Part shown: positions 17,314 to 26,101 of the stretch, in pieces
How the letters are laid out: each line of letters starts with the position of its first letter
How positions within the stretch are numbered: the stretch's first letter is position 1
Notes under the pieces: generated by a model
The model's input: the letters and a program-made list of their open reading frames with translations, nothing else
Database searches by the model: none
Told to the model about the DNA's origin: nothing
Made by a program: the position numbers and the translations under genes
DNA from: Aeromicrobium sp. Root495
GTDB taxonomy: Bacteria; Actinomycetota; Actinomycetes; Propionibacteriales; Nocardioidaceae
DNA length: 64,000 bases
Assembly (NCBI RefSeq): GCF_001426755.1
Contig: NZ_LMFJ01000001.1
Span: 291,514-355,513, forward strand
Direction of reading: 5' to 3'

Positions 17314-17898
17314 ATGCGCGTGCTGGTCTTCTGCGACGTCACCGACCCCTGGTCGTACGTCGGTGTCACCCGTCTGGAGCGGGCTGCGGCCACGTTCACG
17401 ATCCTCGTGGGCGAGCCCGTCGAGATCGCCTTCCGTGCGGCGGTGCCGGGGGAGCGGGCCGACGTGCGCGACGCCGTCGCCGCGGCCCGCATCAGCGGCA
17501 TCGACCTCGACGTCGAGGACCTCGTCCCCGCCGACCCCACCGACGCGTGGCGCCTGCTCACGTGGGCCGCGGAGTCCGGCGACGGCGTCCAGCGGGACCT
17601 GTTGCACCAGCTCTGGCGGGCGCACTTCCTGGAGGGCGCCGACATCGCCGACCCGTTCGTGCTGGGCAGCCGGGCTGCGCTCGTGGGCCTGGAGCTGGAG
17701 ACCGCCGAGGCCCTCGTGGCGAGCGACGAGTACGCCGCGCCCGTGGCCCTGCAGCGCGAGACGGCGGAGTCGCTGGGCGTCTCCGAGCTGCCGCACGTCG
17801 TCGTCGAGAACACCTGGACGCTGGCGGGCCTGCGCTCGCAGGACGACTACGTGCAGGCGCTCCACCAGATCCACCGCGAGTGGTCCGAGCAGGGCTGA
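17314..17898 (+). CDS. DsbA/FrnE-like thioredoxin-fold protein without a CXXC motif
   Basis: A 194-residue cytoplasmic protein of the DsbA/FrnE/HCCA-isomerase group. The first strand and helix start MRVLVFCDVTDPWSYVGVTRLE, so the usual CPWC or CPYC motif is replaced by DPWSY. The late cis-Pro loop GVSELPHVVVEN and the helical insert are typical. Without the two cysteines it cannot be a simple disulfide oxidoreductase; a glutathione-transferase-kappa-like or isomerase-like role is possible. The start is six bases after a TAGCGT -10 box. gpmA starts 13 bases downstream with its own -10 box. Confidence 0.75.
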   Translation: MRVLVFCDVTDPWSYVGVTRLERAAATFTILVGEPVEIAFRAAVPGERADVRDAVAAARISGIDLDVEDLVPADPTDAWRLLTWAAESGDGVQRDLLHQLWRAHFLEGADIADPFVLGSRAALVGLELETAEALVASDEYAAPVALQRETAESLGVSELPHVVVENTWTLAGLRSQDDYVQALHQIHREWSEQG

Positions 17899-17899
17899 G

Positions 17900-17905
17900 T
17901 AGGCT
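17900..17905 (+). promoter_or_regulatory. Leaderless-type -10 box (TAGGCT) of gpmA
   Basis: TAGGCT begins just after the stop of the preceding gene and ends six bases before the gpmA ATG, suggesting gpmA has its own leaderless promoter besides any read-through. Confidence 0.45.
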
Positions 17906-17911
17906 CGCGCC

Positions 17912-18658
17912 ATGACCTACACGCTCGTCCTGCTGCGCCACGGGCACAGCGAGTGGAACGCCAAGAACCTGTTCACCGGCTGGGTCGACGTCGACCTCAA
18001 CGAGCAGGGACTCGAGGAGGCCGCTCGCGGCTCCGACCTCCTGCGCGAGGCGGACGTCCTGCCCGACGTGCTCCACACCTCGCTCCTGCGCCGCGCCATC
18101 CGGACGGCGCAGATCGTGCTCGACGGCGTCGACCGGCACTGGATCCCGGTCCGTCGCTCGTGGCGTCTCAACGAGCGTCACTACGGCGCGCTCCAGGGCA
18201 AGGACAAGAAGGCCACGCTCGAGGAGTTCGGCGAGGACCAGTTCATGGAGTGGCGTCGGTCGTACGACACGCCCCCGCCCGCGCTCGCCGACGACAGCGA
18301 GTTCAGCCAGGCCTCCGACCCGCGCTACGCGGACCTCCCCGACGAGCTGCTCCCGCGCACGGAGTGCCTCGCCGACGTGCTCGACCGCATGCTGCCGTAC
18401 TGGTACGACTCGATCGTCCCCGACCTGCTCGCCGGCAAGACCGTGCTGGTCACGGCCCACGGCAACTCGCTGCGGGCCCTCGTGAAGCACCTCGACGGAC
18501 TGGGCGAGGACGAGGTCGTCGGCCTCAACATCCCCACCGGCATCCCCCTCGTCTACGAGCTCGACGAGAACCTCAAGCCCGTCACGAAGGGCGGCCAGTA
18601 CCTCGACGCCGACGCCGCAGCCGCGGCCATCGCCGCCGTCGCCAACCAGGGCCGCTGA
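17912..18658 (+). CDS. gpmA: 2,3-bisphosphoglycerate-dependent phosphoglycerate mutase
   Basis: A 248-residue glycolytic enzyme that interconverts 3- and 2-phosphoglycerate. The phosphohistidine motif RHGHSEWN is at residues 9-16 (catalytic H10). [24 protein letters not shown] and [17 protein letters not shown] complete the dPGM signature. In many actinobacteria it lies beside senX3-regX3, as it does here, though on the opposite strand. A 23-bp palindrome separates its stop from the convergent regX3. Confidence 0.97.
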   Translation: MTYTLVLLRHGHSEWNAKNLFTGWVDVDLNEQGLEEAARGSDLLREADVLPDVLHTSLLRRAIRTAQIVLDGVDRHWIPVRRSWRLNERHYGALQGKDKKATLEEFGEDQFMEWRRSYDTPPPALADDSEFSQASDPRYADLPDELLPRTECLADVLDRMLPYWYDSIVPDLLAGKTVLVTAHGNSLRALVKHLDGLGEDEVVGLNIPTGIPLVYELDENLKPVTKGGQYLDADAAAAAIAAVANQGR

Positions 18659-18674
18659 CCCACCCCCGTCCCCG

Positions 18675-18733
18675 CGATTTGTGACGTTGCTGCTGTCAAA
18701 AGAGCCTCAGGACAGCAACAACGTCACAAATCG
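18675..18733. terminator. 23-bp palindrome between convergent gpmA and regX3
   Basis: CGATTTGTGACGTTGCTGCTGTC and its complement (one mismatch) flank a 13-base loop. The element is AT-richer than its surroundings and has no T-tract. Its outer part (GTGACGT.GC) recalls the core of the 40-bp repeats elsewhere in the window. A terminator role is inferred from its position. Confidence 0.6.
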
Positions 18734-18751
18734 GGTCGAACGGGGGCTGGG

Positions 18752-19432
18752 TCAGGCGTCGAGCTTGTAGCCGAGGCCGCGGACCGTCGTGAGGACGATC
18801 GGTGTGGCGGGGTCCTCCTCGATCTTGGCGCGCAGGCGCTTCACGTGGACGTCGAGGGTCTTGGTGTCGCCCACGTAGTCGGCGCCCCACACCCGGTCGA
18901 TGAGCTGGCCGCGGGTCAGGACCCGGCCGGGGTTGCGCAGGAAGAACTCGAGCAGCTCGAACTCCTTCAGCGGCAGCTTCACCGTGGTGCTGTCGACCGT
19001 GACGAGGTGACGCTCGACGTCCATGCGGATACGGCCGGCCTCGAGCGAGGCGTCGTCGTCGACGTCGTCGACCGCGCCGCGACGCAGCACGGCGCGGATG
19101 CGGGCCACGAGCTCACGGGGTGAGTAGGGCTTGGTGACGTAGTCGTCGGCGCCCAGCTCGAGCCCCACCACCTTGTCGACCTCGGTGTCCTTGGCGCTCA
19201 CCATGATGATCGGCACCGACGACTGCAGGCGCAGCTGGCGGCACACCTCGGTGCCCGGCAGGCCGGGCAGCATGAGGTCGAGCAGCACGATGTCGGCGCC
19301 GCCCCGCTCGAACTCCGTCAGGGCGTCCGGGCCGGTCTCGGCGATGGCGACGTCGAAGCCCTCCTTGCGCAGCACGTACGACAGAGCCTCGCTGTAGCTT
19401 TGCTCGTCCTCGACGACCAGTACCTTGGTCAC
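18752..19432 (-). CDS. regX3: Two-component response regulator RegX3
   Basis: A 226-residue OmpR/PhoB-type regulator of the phosphate-starvation response. The receiver has the phosphorylated D52 in IVLLDLMLPG and a conserved SAKD lysine. The C-terminal winged helix (LKEFELLEFFLRNPGRVLTR, DVHVKRLRAKIEEDP, TVRGLGYKL) is complete. It overlaps senX3 by four bases, so kinase and regulator are co-translated. It is the probable reader of the PHO box found upstream of senX3 and phoU. Confidence 0.96.
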   Translation of the reverse strand: MTKVLVVEDEQSYSEALSYVLRKEGFDVAIAETGPDALTEFERGGADIVLLDLMLPGLPGTEVCRQLRLQSSVPIIMVSAKDTEVDKVVGLELGADDYVTKPYSPRELVARIRAVLRRGAVDDVDDDASLEAGRIRMDVERHLVTVDSTTVKLPLKEFELLEFFLRNPGRVLTRGQLIDRVWGADYVGDTKTLDVHVKRLRAKIEEDPATPIVLTTVRGLGYKLDA

Positions 19433-20568
19433 GCGTTCTCCTCATCGAATTCCTGGGACCGCGAAGGCAGCACCAGGGTGAATGTCGAGCCGGCACCCGG
19501 CTCGCTCCAGACGTCGACCGTGCCGCCGTTGCTCGCGGCCACGTGCTTGACGATGGACAGGCCGAGCCCTGTCCCTCCGGTCGAGCGGTGCCGGGCGGGG
19601 TCCACCCGGTAGAACCGCTCGAAGATGCGCTCGAGGTCGGCGCCCGGGATCCCGATGCCGTTGTCGGCCACCGTGATGCGCACGTCGTCGTCGAGCTTCT
19701 CGGCCGTGACCGCCACGCGGGTGTTCTCCGGGCTGTAGGTCACGGCGTTCTCGACCAGGTTGCTCACGGCGGCGTGCAGCTGGGCGCGGTCGCCGTGCAC
19801 GAGGAGGTCGGGCTCGATCGACATGGCGATGTCGATGCGCTTGCGCTCCGCCTCGGTGCTGGAGTGCTCGCACGCCTCGCGCACGAGCTCCTCGACCTTG
19901 ATGAGGTGGGCGTCCTCGCTCGCGACGTCGTTCTGCAGACGGGACAGGTCGATGATCTGCTGGACGAGCCGGGTGAGGCGCTCGCTCTCCACCTGCATGC
20001 GCGCGGAGAATCGGATGACGGCCTCGGGGTCTTCGCTGGCCTCGGACACGGCCTCGGCGAGCAGGTTGAGCGCGCCGACCGGCGTCTTGAGCTCGTGACT
20101 GACGTTGGCGACGAAGTCGCGGCGGATGGCCTCGACCCGCTGCTCGCGCGTGCGGTCGTCGGCCAGCACCACCACGAGGCGCGACGTGAGGGGGGCGACG
20201 CGCACGTGCACGTGGGCGGTGGTGCCGCGCTGGGGGAGCAGGGCGAGGTCGGCCTCGCGCACCTGCCCGTCCCGTCGGACGAGCCGGACCAGGTCGAGGA
20301 TCTCGTCGGAGACGAGCCGGTCGTCGCGCACGATGCCGAGGACCATGGCCGGTGCCGACGCCTGGATGACGTGCTCGGAGGCGTCGAGGATCACGACGGA
20401 GGACGAGAGGACGGACAGCACCGCGTCGGCCCCGGGGGGCACGAGGGGTGCTGCTTCCTGCGGCACGGTGGTCTGGCGGTGCTCGCTGAAGCGCCACACA
20501 TACGTCACCAGCGCGCCGATCAGGGCTCCGATCGCTCCTGCGACCGCTAGTCCGGTACTGGTCTCCAC
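19429..20568 (-). CDS. senX3: Sensor histidine kinase SenX3
   Basis: A 379-residue kinase that senses phosphate status with the Pst/PhoU system. One N-terminal membrane helix (about residues 8-25) is followed by a PAS-like region, the dimerisation helix with H158 (NVSHELKTPVGAL) and the ATP-binding domain with the N-box NLVENAVTYSP and G-boxes. The GTG start is seven bases after a TACGAT -10 box on the minus strand, so it also appears leaderless. It is divergent from phoU across a PHO box. Confidence 0.95.
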   Translation of the reverse strand: METSTGLAVAGAIGALIGALVTYVWRFSEHRQTTVPQEAAPLVPPGADAVLSVLSSSVVILDASEHVIQASAPAMVLGIVRDDRLVSDEILDLVRLVRRDGQVREADLALLPQRGTTAHVHVRVAPLTSRLVVVLADDRTREQRVEAIRRDFVANVSHELKTPVGALNLLAEAVSEASEDPEAVIRFSARMQVESERLTRLVQQIIDLSRLQNDVASEDAHLIKVEELVREACEHSSTEAERKRIDIAMSIEPDLLVHGDRAQLHAAVSNLVENAVTYSPENTRVAVTAEKLDDDVRITVADNGIGIPGADLERIFERFYRVDPARHRSTGGTGLGLSIVKHVAASNGGTVDVWSEPGAGSTFTLVLPSRSQEFDEENA

Positions 20569-20575
20569 ATTCGTG

Positions 20576-20581
20576 ATCGTA
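20576..20581 (-). promoter_or_regulatory. Leaderless-type -10 box (TACGAT) of senX3
   Basis: On the minus strand TACGAT ends seven bases before the senX3 GTG. It lies 61 bases from the PHO box on the other side of the divergent region. Confidence 0.45.
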
Positions 20582-20641
20582 GGCCCCTCTTCATCTCCCG
20601 GTCGCCTTCGGAAGCGCTCTGACGTGCGGCTTTCTGCGGCT

Positions 20642-20695
20642 GTTCACCCCTCGTTCACCGCAGGTCGCCCTCCGTTCACCGCCTCGCCCTAGCCT
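20642..20695 (+). promoter_or_regulatory. PHO box and leaderless -10 box of phoU
   Basis: GTTCACC occurs at 20642, 20653 and 20674, with a degenerate copy GGTCGCC at 20663. The 10-11 base period matches the direct-repeat units of PHO boxes bound by PhoP in Streptomyces. TAGCCT (20690-20695) ends seven bases before the phoU ATG. Binding by RegX3/PhoP-type regulator would sit over the -35 region. Confidence 0.8.
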
Positions 20696-20702
20696 GATTG
20701 CC

Positions 20703-21347
20703 ATGCGTGACCTGTACTACGAACAGCTCGATGCGATCGTCGACGACCTCGTGTCGCTGACCGGCACCGTCCGAAAGGCCGTGTCCGCGTCCACCGCTGC
20801 CCTGCTCAATGCCGATGGCCCGCTCGCCGAGTCGGTGATCGCCGGCGACAAGCTCATCGACGACACCACCGAGGAGATCGAGGAGCGCGCACTGCTGCTC
20901 CTCGCGACGCAGCAGCCCGTCGCCACCGACCTCCGACAGCTCGTGGCCACGCTGCGCATGCTGACCGACCTCCAGCGCATGGGCGACCTCGCCGTGCACG
21001 TGGCCAAGGTCGCTCGCCTGCGCATGCCGGACGTCGCGGTGCCCCCGAACCTGCAGCCCACCATCATGGCGATGGCCTCCGTGGCCGACCAGATGGTGCA
21101 CGCAGCGTCGCGGATCGTCGCCAACCGCGACGTCGACGCGGCCTCCAAGCTGGAGAGCACCGACGACGAGATGGACCGCCTGCGCCAGGACCTGTTCCGC
21201 TCGCTGCTCGGCGGCACGTGGGAGCACGGCATCGAGCCGGCCATCGACCTCGCACTCCTCGGTCGCTACTACGAGCGCATCGGCGACCACGCGGTCTCCA
21301 TGGCCCGTCGCGTCGTGTACCTCGTCACCGGCGAGCTCAACAGCTGA
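20703..21347 (+). CDS. phoU: Phosphate-signalling protein PhoU
   Basis: A 214-residue all-helical protein with two PhoU repeats. It links the Pst phosphate transporter to the SenX3 kinase and shuts off the phosphate response when phosphate is ample. The conserved [20 protein letters not shown] and [21 protein letters not shown] segments are the metal-binding core of each repeat. A PHO box and TAGCCT -10 box directly precede the ATG, so it is itself part of the phosphate regulon. No pst transporter genes are present in the window. Confidence 0.95.
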   Translation: MRDLYYEQLDAIVDDLVSLTGTVRKAVSASTAALLNADGPLAESVIAGDKLIDDTTEEIEERALLLLATQQPVATDLRQLVATLRMLTDLQRMGDLAVHVAKVARLRMPDVAVPPNLQPTIMAMASVADQMVHAASRIVANRDVDAASKLESTDDEMDRLRQDLFRSLLGGTWEHGIEPAIDLALLGRYYERIGDHAVSMARRVVYLVTGELNS

Positions 21348-21373
21348 GCACCGCCCCACCCACCGAACGACGA

Positions 21374-21398
21374 AGCCCCCGGCCAGCGGCCGGGGGCT
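21374..21398. terminator. Terminator between phoU and the convergent lipoprotein gene
   Basis: A perfect 11-bp stem (AGCCCCCGGCC) with a three-base loop lies between convergent stops. Confidence 0.8.
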
Positions 21399-21423
21399 CT
21401 GTCGTGGTCTCAGGGGCGGTACG

Positions 21424-22017
21424 TCACTCTGCTGCGCCCTCGGCGCCCTGGGAGGCGACCTCGTTGGGTCCGGCCGCCGCTTCTTCCTCGGCGGCCTTCT
21501 CCTCGGCGGCAGCGCCGCCCTCGGTCTCGGCGACGGCGTCGTAGACGCCTTCCTCGCCGCGCTCGACGACGGGCGCCTCGATGCTGACGTCGCCGGCGCC
21601 GGCGAAGGTCAGCGTGAGCTTGACGTACTTGCCGGCGACGAGGTCACTGGCGCTCAGGACGATCTCGCCCTCGGAGCCGATCGTGAGGAGCCGGTCGCTC
21701 GGGATCTCGACCGTGCTGCTGGGCTCGGCCGTGGCCGGGGCGCCGCCGTCGAGCGGCGTGATGGAAGCGCCGGTGAGCTGCTCGGGCTGCTTGGTCTTGT
21801 TGAGCAGGCCGGCCGAGAGCGTGTACGTGTCGTCGTCGTTGGAGACGAGCAGCGCGTTGTAGAGCTGGACGTCGCCGGAGCGCAGGTTGGCACCGATGGC
21901 GGGCTGGTAGACCGCGTTGGTCTGGGCGTCGCCACCCGTGCCGCACGCGCTGAGCGAGAGGCCGGCGGCGAGGAGGAGCGAGGCCGTCATGAGGCGGCGG
22001 GGGCGGGCCGAGAGCAC
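21424..22017 (-). CDS. Putative lipoprotein
   Basis: A 197-residue exported lipoprotein. The N-terminus is basic (SARPRR), then hydrophobic, then a lipobox LSAC with the lipidated Cys at residue 25. The mature part (about residues 30-150) has alternating strands suggestive of a small beta-domain ([26 protein letters not shown]), and the last 40 residues are a low-complexity Glu/Ala tail. The layout resembles copper-chaperone-like (PCuAC/DUF461) actinobacterial lipoproteins, but without a clear Met/His metal motif, so I leave the function open. GTG start; divergent from carD. Confidence 0.75.
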   Translation of the reverse strand: MLSARPRRLMTASLLLAAGLSLSACGTGGDAQTNAVYQPAIGANLRSGDVQLYNALLVSNDDDTYTLSAGLLNKTKQPEQLTGASITPLDGGAPATAEPSSTVEIPSDRLLTIGSEGEIVLSASDLVAGKYVKLTLTFAGAGDVSIEAPVVERGEEGVYDAVAETEGGAAAEEKAAEEEAAAGPNEVASQGAEGAAE

Positions 22018-22150
22018 CGAGGCACCTGTCTTCCGTCGAGGGGCGGGGCAGCGGGCGAGCGGACAGGCTCGACCGCCTCGATCCTATCCGAGGCTGAGGG
22101 GAGGCTGGTGCGCACCTTGGAACGCCCGAAGAGGTGCCCGCGAGGCATGT

Positions 22151-22156
22151 TAGAAT
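22151..22156 (+). promoter_or_regulatory. -10 box (TAGAAT) of carD
   Basis: TAGAAT lies 26 bases before the ATG and is followed by the ribosome site AGGAAAGG (22165-22172), so carD, unlike many neighbours, has a short leader. Confidence 0.5.
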
Positions 22157-22182
22157 GGTCACCTAGGAAAGGTGTCCCTTAT

Positions 22183-22668
22183 ATGACTTTCTCTGTCGGC
22201 GAAACAGTTGTTTACCCCAATCACGGGGCTGCCGTCATCGAAGACATCGAGACCCGAACCATCAAGGGGGAAGAGCGCGAATACCTCGTCCTGAGGATCG
22301 TCGGACAGAACGACCTGGTCGTCCGGGTGCCTGCGTGCAACCTGGATCTCGTGGGCGTGCGTGACGTGGTGGACGAGGAGGGTCTCGAGCGTGTGTTCGG
22401 GGTCCTGCGCGCCGAGCACGTCGAGGAGCCCACCAACTGGTCGCGTCGTTACAAGGCCAACCTCGAGAAGCTCCACTCCGGAGACGTTCTCAAGGTCTCC
22501 GAGGTCGTCCGCGACCTCTGGCGTCGCGATCACGAGCGCGGACTCTCCGCCGGTGAGAAGCGCATGCTGGCCAAGGCCCGTCAGATCCTCGTCTCCGAGC
22601 TGGCGCTCGCTGAGAAGACCAACGAGGACAAGGCAGAGATCAGGCTCGACGAGGTCCTCGCGTCCTGA
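22183..22668 (+). CDS. carD: CarD family RNA-polymerase-binding transcription regulator
   Basis: A 161-residue global regulator that binds the RNA polymerase beta subunit and stabilises open promoter complexes, especially at rRNA promoters. The RNAP-interaction domain (residues 1-55, [21 protein letters not shown]) and the helical DNA-binding domain with the wedge Trp region ([32 protein letters not shown]) match mycobacterial CarD in length and order. Start chosen at ATG 22183, preceded by AGGAAAGG. In many relatives ispD follows; here ispF lies downstream on the other strand without ispD. Confidence 0.96.
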   Translation: MTFSVGETVVYPNHGAAVIEDIETRTIKGEEREYLVLRIVGQNDLVVRVPACNLDLVGVRDVVDEEGLERVFGVLRAEHVEEPTNWSRRYKANLEKLHSGDVLKVSEVVRDLWRRDHERGLSAGEKRMLAKARQILVSELALAEKTNEDKAEIRLDEVLAS

Positions 22669-22692
22669 TCCGCAGAACACCGCACGACTGAA

Positions 22693-22719
22693 GAAGCCCT
22701 CGCCGGTGGCGAGGGCTTC
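22693..22719. terminator. Terminator between carD and the convergent ispF
   Basis: A perfect 12-bp stem (GAAGCCCTCGCC) with a GGT loop is followed by TTCGTCGTC, between convergent stops. Confidence 0.85.
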
Positions 22720-22737
22720 TTCGTCGTCCGGGCGGGG

Positions 22738-23214
22738 TCAGCGCGGCACGACGAGGGCCACGGCGCTCGCGGCCACGCCCTCGCCGCGGCCGGTGAGTCC
22801 GAGGCCGTCGGTGGTCGTGGCGCTCACGCTCACGGGAGCGCCGATCGCCTCGCTCAGCACGGCCTGCGCCTCCTCGCGTCGAGGGCCGAGGCGCGGTGTG
22901 TTGCCGATGACCTGCACCGAGGCGTTGGCGATCTCGAAGCCCGCCTCGCGCACGAGCCGGGCCGCCTCGGCGAGAAAGGCGGTGCCGTGGGCGCCGGCCC
23001 ACTGCGGGTCGGCCGTGCCGAAGTGCGAGCCGATGTCGCCCAGGCCGGCGGCCGACAGCAGGGCGTCGACGATGGCGTGGGCGGCGCTGTCGCCGTCGGA
23101 GTGGCCCTCGAGCCCGGCATCCTCACCGGGCCACTCGAGGCCGGCCATCCACATGGGTCGACCGGGCACGAGGCGGTGGACGTCGGTGCCGACGCCGACC
23201 CGAGGCAGGTTCAT
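22738..23214 (-). CDS. ispF: 2-C-methyl-D-erythritol 2,4-cyclodiphosphate synthase
   Basis: A 158-residue enzyme of the MEP isoprenoid pathway. It closes CDP-methylerythritol phosphate to the cyclic diphosphate. The metal site D11 and H13 (GTDVH) with H46 ([13 protein letters not shown]), the HSDGD loop and the C-terminal [17 protein letters not shown] are all present. The usual fused or adjacent ispD is missing from the window. It is divergent from the sulfite-oxidase-type gene with 35 bases between starts. Confidence 0.96.
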   Translation of the reverse strand: MNLPRVGVGTDVHRLVPGRPMWMAGLEWPGEDAGLEGHSDGDSAAHAIVDALLSAAGLGDIGSHFGTADPQWAGAHGTAFLAEAARLVREAGFEIANASVQVIGNTPRLGPRREEAQAVLSEAIGAPVSVSATTTDGLGLTGRGEGVAASAVALVVPR

Positions 23215-23249
23215 AACGCTGATGATGCCTGATCGCGGAGAATGGGCTG

Positions 23250-24755
23250 GTGAGTGGATCCATGAGGACCTGGGCCGGCGTCGTGGCCGCTGCCGCCGCC
23301 ATCGCCGTGAGCCAGCTCGTGGCCGCCCTGCTCGGTGTCGTCGAGAGCCCGGTGCTCGCGGTGGCCCAGCTGGCCGTCCAGCTCACCCCGGGCGGGGTCG
23401 CCGAGCCGGTCATCGCCACGGTGGGCCGGGCCGACAAGCCCATCGCCATCGTCGTGACGCTGCTGGCCATCGTCGCGCTGGGCGCCGTGATCGGCCGCTG
23501 GTGGCCGTCGGTCAAGGCCAACGCGCTGGTCGTCGTGCTCATCGTGCTGTCGGCAGCGGCCGTGGTCGCCCGCCCCAACACCACCGTCGGCGGGCTCCTG
23601 GCGTGCGCCGCGGGCGGACTCGTCCTGGCCGGCGTGCTGGGGCTCCTGATCCGGACCCCTTCGACCCACGCCCGACCCGACGCCGAGGATGCCGACGGAC
23701 GCCGACGCTTCCTGCGCCTGAGCGGGCTGCTGGCCCTGGGTGCGGTGGTGGCCGGGGGGCTCGGCGAGGTGCTGTCGGCGCGGTCAGCGCGCCGGGCCGA
23801 CGTCGAGCGGGCCCGCTCGGTCCTGGCCTCCGCGCCCGGCCGGGTGCCGGCCCCCGCCGGCACCGACCTGGGCATCGCGGTCCAGCCCCGCTGGAAGACG
23901 CCCAACGGCGAGTTCTACCGGATCGACACGGCCCTCACCGTGCCGCTCATCGACCCCGCCGACTGGACGCTGCGCATCCACGGCATGGTCGACCGACCCA
24001 TGACCCTGACGTACAAGGACCTCGTGGACCGCGGTCTCAAGGACGCCTGGATCACGATGTGCTGCGTCTCCAACCCGGTGGGCGGCGACCTCATCTCCAA
24101 CACCGTCTTCAGCGGCGTCCCGATCGCCGACATCCTGAAGGAGGTGGGGGTGCAGGCCGACGCCGACTGCCTGTTCTCGACGTCCGACGACGGCTGGACC
24201 TGCGGGACCCCGGTCTCGGCACTCACCGACGGCCGCGACGCGCTCCTGGCGCTCGAGATGGACGGCGTGCCGCTGCCGATCGAGCACGGCTTCCCCGTCC
24301 GCCAGGTGGTGCCGGGGCTCTACGGCTACGTCTCGGGCACCAAGTGGGTGGTCGACTGGGAGCTGACGCAGTTCTCGAAGGTCAGCGCCTACTGGACCGA
24401 CCGGGGCTGGGCCGAGCAGGGCCCCATCAAGACGGAGTCACGGATCGACGTCCCGCGCAGTGACGTGAAGGCCGGGCGCGTCCCGGTCGCGGGCGTCGCG
24501 TGGGCTCCGCATCGCGGCATCGAGGGGGTGGAGGTGCGGGTCGACGGCGGACGGTGGCAGGAGGCCACGCTCGCGAGGGTCCCGTCCACCGACACCTGGG
24601 TGCAGTGGTCGTGGGACTGGGACGCCTCCGAGGGCGACCACGTCGTGGAGGTGCGCGCCATCGACAAGGGCGGCGAGCCGCAGACGGCCGTGCGGGCCGA
24701 GCCGATCCCCGACGGGGCGAGCGGCTGGCACCGGATCAGCGTCTCGGTGTCATGA
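23250..24755 (+). CDS. Membrane-anchored molybdopterin oxidoreductase (sulfite oxidase fold)
   Basis: A 501-residue protein. The N-terminal 145 residues hold about four hydrophobic segments. A linker then leads to a sulfite-oxidase-type molybdopterin domain starting near residue 210. The Mo ligand is a Cys of the pair C271/C272 in [34 protein letters not shown] and a C-terminal Mo-co dimerisation domain ([38 protein letters not shown]) complete it. There is no haem domain. Electrons probably pass to the membrane; the substrate is unknown (sulfite or a YedY-like sulfoxide). Its stop overlaps the convergent C39 peptidase gene by six bases. Confidence 0.88.
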   Translation: MSGSMRTWAGVVAAAAAIAVSQLVAALLGVVESPVLAVAQLAVQLTPGGVAEPVIATVGRADKPIAIVVTLLAIVALGAVIGRWWPSVKANALVVVLIVLSAAAVVARPNTTVGGLLACAAGGLVLAGVLGLLIRTPSTHARPDAEDADGRRRFLRLSGLLALGAVVAGGLGEVLSARSARRADVERARSVLASAPGRVPAPAGTDLGIAVQPRWKTPNGEFYRIDTALTVPLIDPADWTLRIHGMVDRPMTLTYKDLVDRGLKDAWITMCCVSNPVGGDLISNTVFSGVPIADILKEVGVQADADCLFSTSDDGWTCGTPVSALTDGRDALLALEMDGVPLPIEHGFPVRQVVPGLYGYVSGTKWVVDWELTQFSKVSAYWTDRGWAEQGPIKTESRIDVPRSDVKAGRVPVAGVAWAPHRGIEGVEVRVDGGRWQEATLARVPSTDTWVQWSWDWDASEGDHVVEVRAIDKGGEPQTAVRAEPIPDGASGWHRISVSVS

Positions 24756-26009
24756 CCACCGGGCGGTCGGGGTGGGGAGCTTCTTCGTCGCCGGGTGCAT
24801 GACGTACACGACGCCACCGCTGCCCCCGAGCCACGCCTTCTCCAGCTGGGCGCGCTTGTAGGTGCGCCGGACCGAGGTGTTGCGGGGCCCCGCAGGGTCG
24901 TTCACCACGACGTCTCCGGACTTCGTGAAGCCGACGATCACCAGCAGGTGGCCCGGGGTGGAGGTGAGCGGCGAGCCGGTGAGGCCGCCCCTGCTGAACG
25001 CGATCGACGCGACGAGCGGGATGCCCGCCTTGATGAACTGCTCGGCCTCGCGCAGGTCGTACAGGCGCGTGACGTAGGAGTCGAGGCCGTAGCGGCCGGC
25101 GTACGCGGTGTTGAACGGCCAGTTGCCGGTGCCCTGGTAGCGCCGGTCGTACGTGTAGCGCGCGGCGTGGTCGACCTGGCCGTCGACGCCCTTCTCCCAG
25201 GCGTGGTCCTTGGCCGTGGGGCCGGACTTGAAGTACTTCAGCACCATCGAGGTGGAGGTGGGGGAGCACCAGGCCTCACCACCGTTGTCCCACTCGGGGT
25301 GATGGCCCTCGTGGACCATCTGCGAGTACGTGGGCACGGCGAGCGTCTTGGCGGCCGTCATGGACGTCCGGCTCGTGGCGGTGGACCGCGTGGAGTAGCT
25401 CGAGACCGCGGCGGCCACCGAGGTGACGACGGGGGAGGCGGTGGCTCCGGGCCTGCGCACGAGGTCGACCTTGAGCTGGTAGCCGTCGAACGTGGTGCCC
25501 TGGGCCGCCGTGACGGTGTCGACGTTCACGGCGGACCGGTCGTCGGCCTGGGACGTGCTGGAGGTCTTGTGGATGCTGGCGTCGGTGAAGGACCACCGCG
25601 CGACGACGTCCCAGCTGCCGGTCTTGGAGCCCGACCGGACGCGGGCGCTCACCCGGATCCAGGTGTCGGAGCCGGTGGTGGCGTTCCACGAGGGGATGAG
25701 CCGGGTGGCGTCCTTCGTGCCGAAGTCGGCGCTGCGCCACGGCGAGGTCCAGGTGCCGTAGGACCACGTGCGCTGCGTGCCCCAGGGGTCGTCGTAGGTC
25801 ATCGACCGCTTGGGTGTCGTGAGGAGCAGCGAGCCGTTGCTGGCCTTCACACCGTCGGAGGTCCCGGCCGAGAACTGGCTCGTGCTCGACCACTTGGCCA
25901 GGCGCGCCTTGTCGCTCGAGGCGGCCTGGGCGGGCGTCAGCGACGTGGCGAGGAGCGTGGCGGCGACGACGGCCGTGAGGCCGACCCGGCCGGGGAAGAG
26001 GCGAGGCAT
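24750..26009 (-). CDS. Secreted C39 family cysteine peptidase
   Basis: A 419-residue exported protein. A signal peptide with an AQA-A cleavage site ends near residue 29. Residues 35-205 form a beta-rich, probably non-catalytic domain. The peptidase_C39_2 domain follows: the nucleophile C248 in EAWCSPTSTSM, H354 in PGHLLVIVG and D371 in VVNDPAG form a complete triad. C39 enzymes often cleave double-glycine leader peptides, but this secreted form lacks an ABC transporter, so a cell-wall or nutritional role is possible. It is divergent from cysS. Confidence 0.85.
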   Translation of the reverse strand: MPRLFPGRVGLTAVVAATLLATSLTPAQAASSDKARLAKWSSTSQFSAGTSDGVKASNGSLLLTTPKRSMTYDDPWGTQRTWSYGTWTSPWRSADFGTKDATRLIPSWNATTGSDTWIRVSARVRSGSKTGSWDVVARWSFTDASIHKTSSTSQADDRSAVNVDTVTAAQGTTFDGYQLKVDLVRRPGATASPVVTSVAAAVSSYSTRSTATSRTSMTAAKTLAVPTYSQMVHEGHHPEWDNGGEAWCSPTSTSMVLKYFKSGPTAKDHAWEKGVDGQVDHAARYTYDRRYQGTGNWPFNTAYAGRYGLDSYVTRLYDLREAEQFIKAGIPLVASIAFSRGGLTGSPLTSTPGHLLVIVGFTKSGDVVVNDPAGPRNTSVRRTYKRAQLEKAWLGGSGGVVYVMHPATKKLPTPTARWS

Positions 26010-26089
26010 CTCCCGATGATAGGTGACTTCTGGGGCTCGTGGGACTGCTGTGACGATCTCGCGTTGCGGGACCAGTGCCCGCGGACCGG

Positions 26090-26095
26090 TAGGAT
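26090..26095 (+). promoter_or_regulatory. Leaderless-type -10 box (TAGGAT) of cysS
   Basis: TAGGAT ends six bases before the GTG start of cysS, with no Shine-Dalgarno sequence between. Confidence 0.5.
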
Positions 26096-26101
26096 CGGCG
26101 G

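Noticed and set aside
26010..26101. T-box or other riboswitch upstream of cysS
   Set aside because: The gap is 92 bases with a TAGGAT box next to the start codon, leaving no leader RNA.
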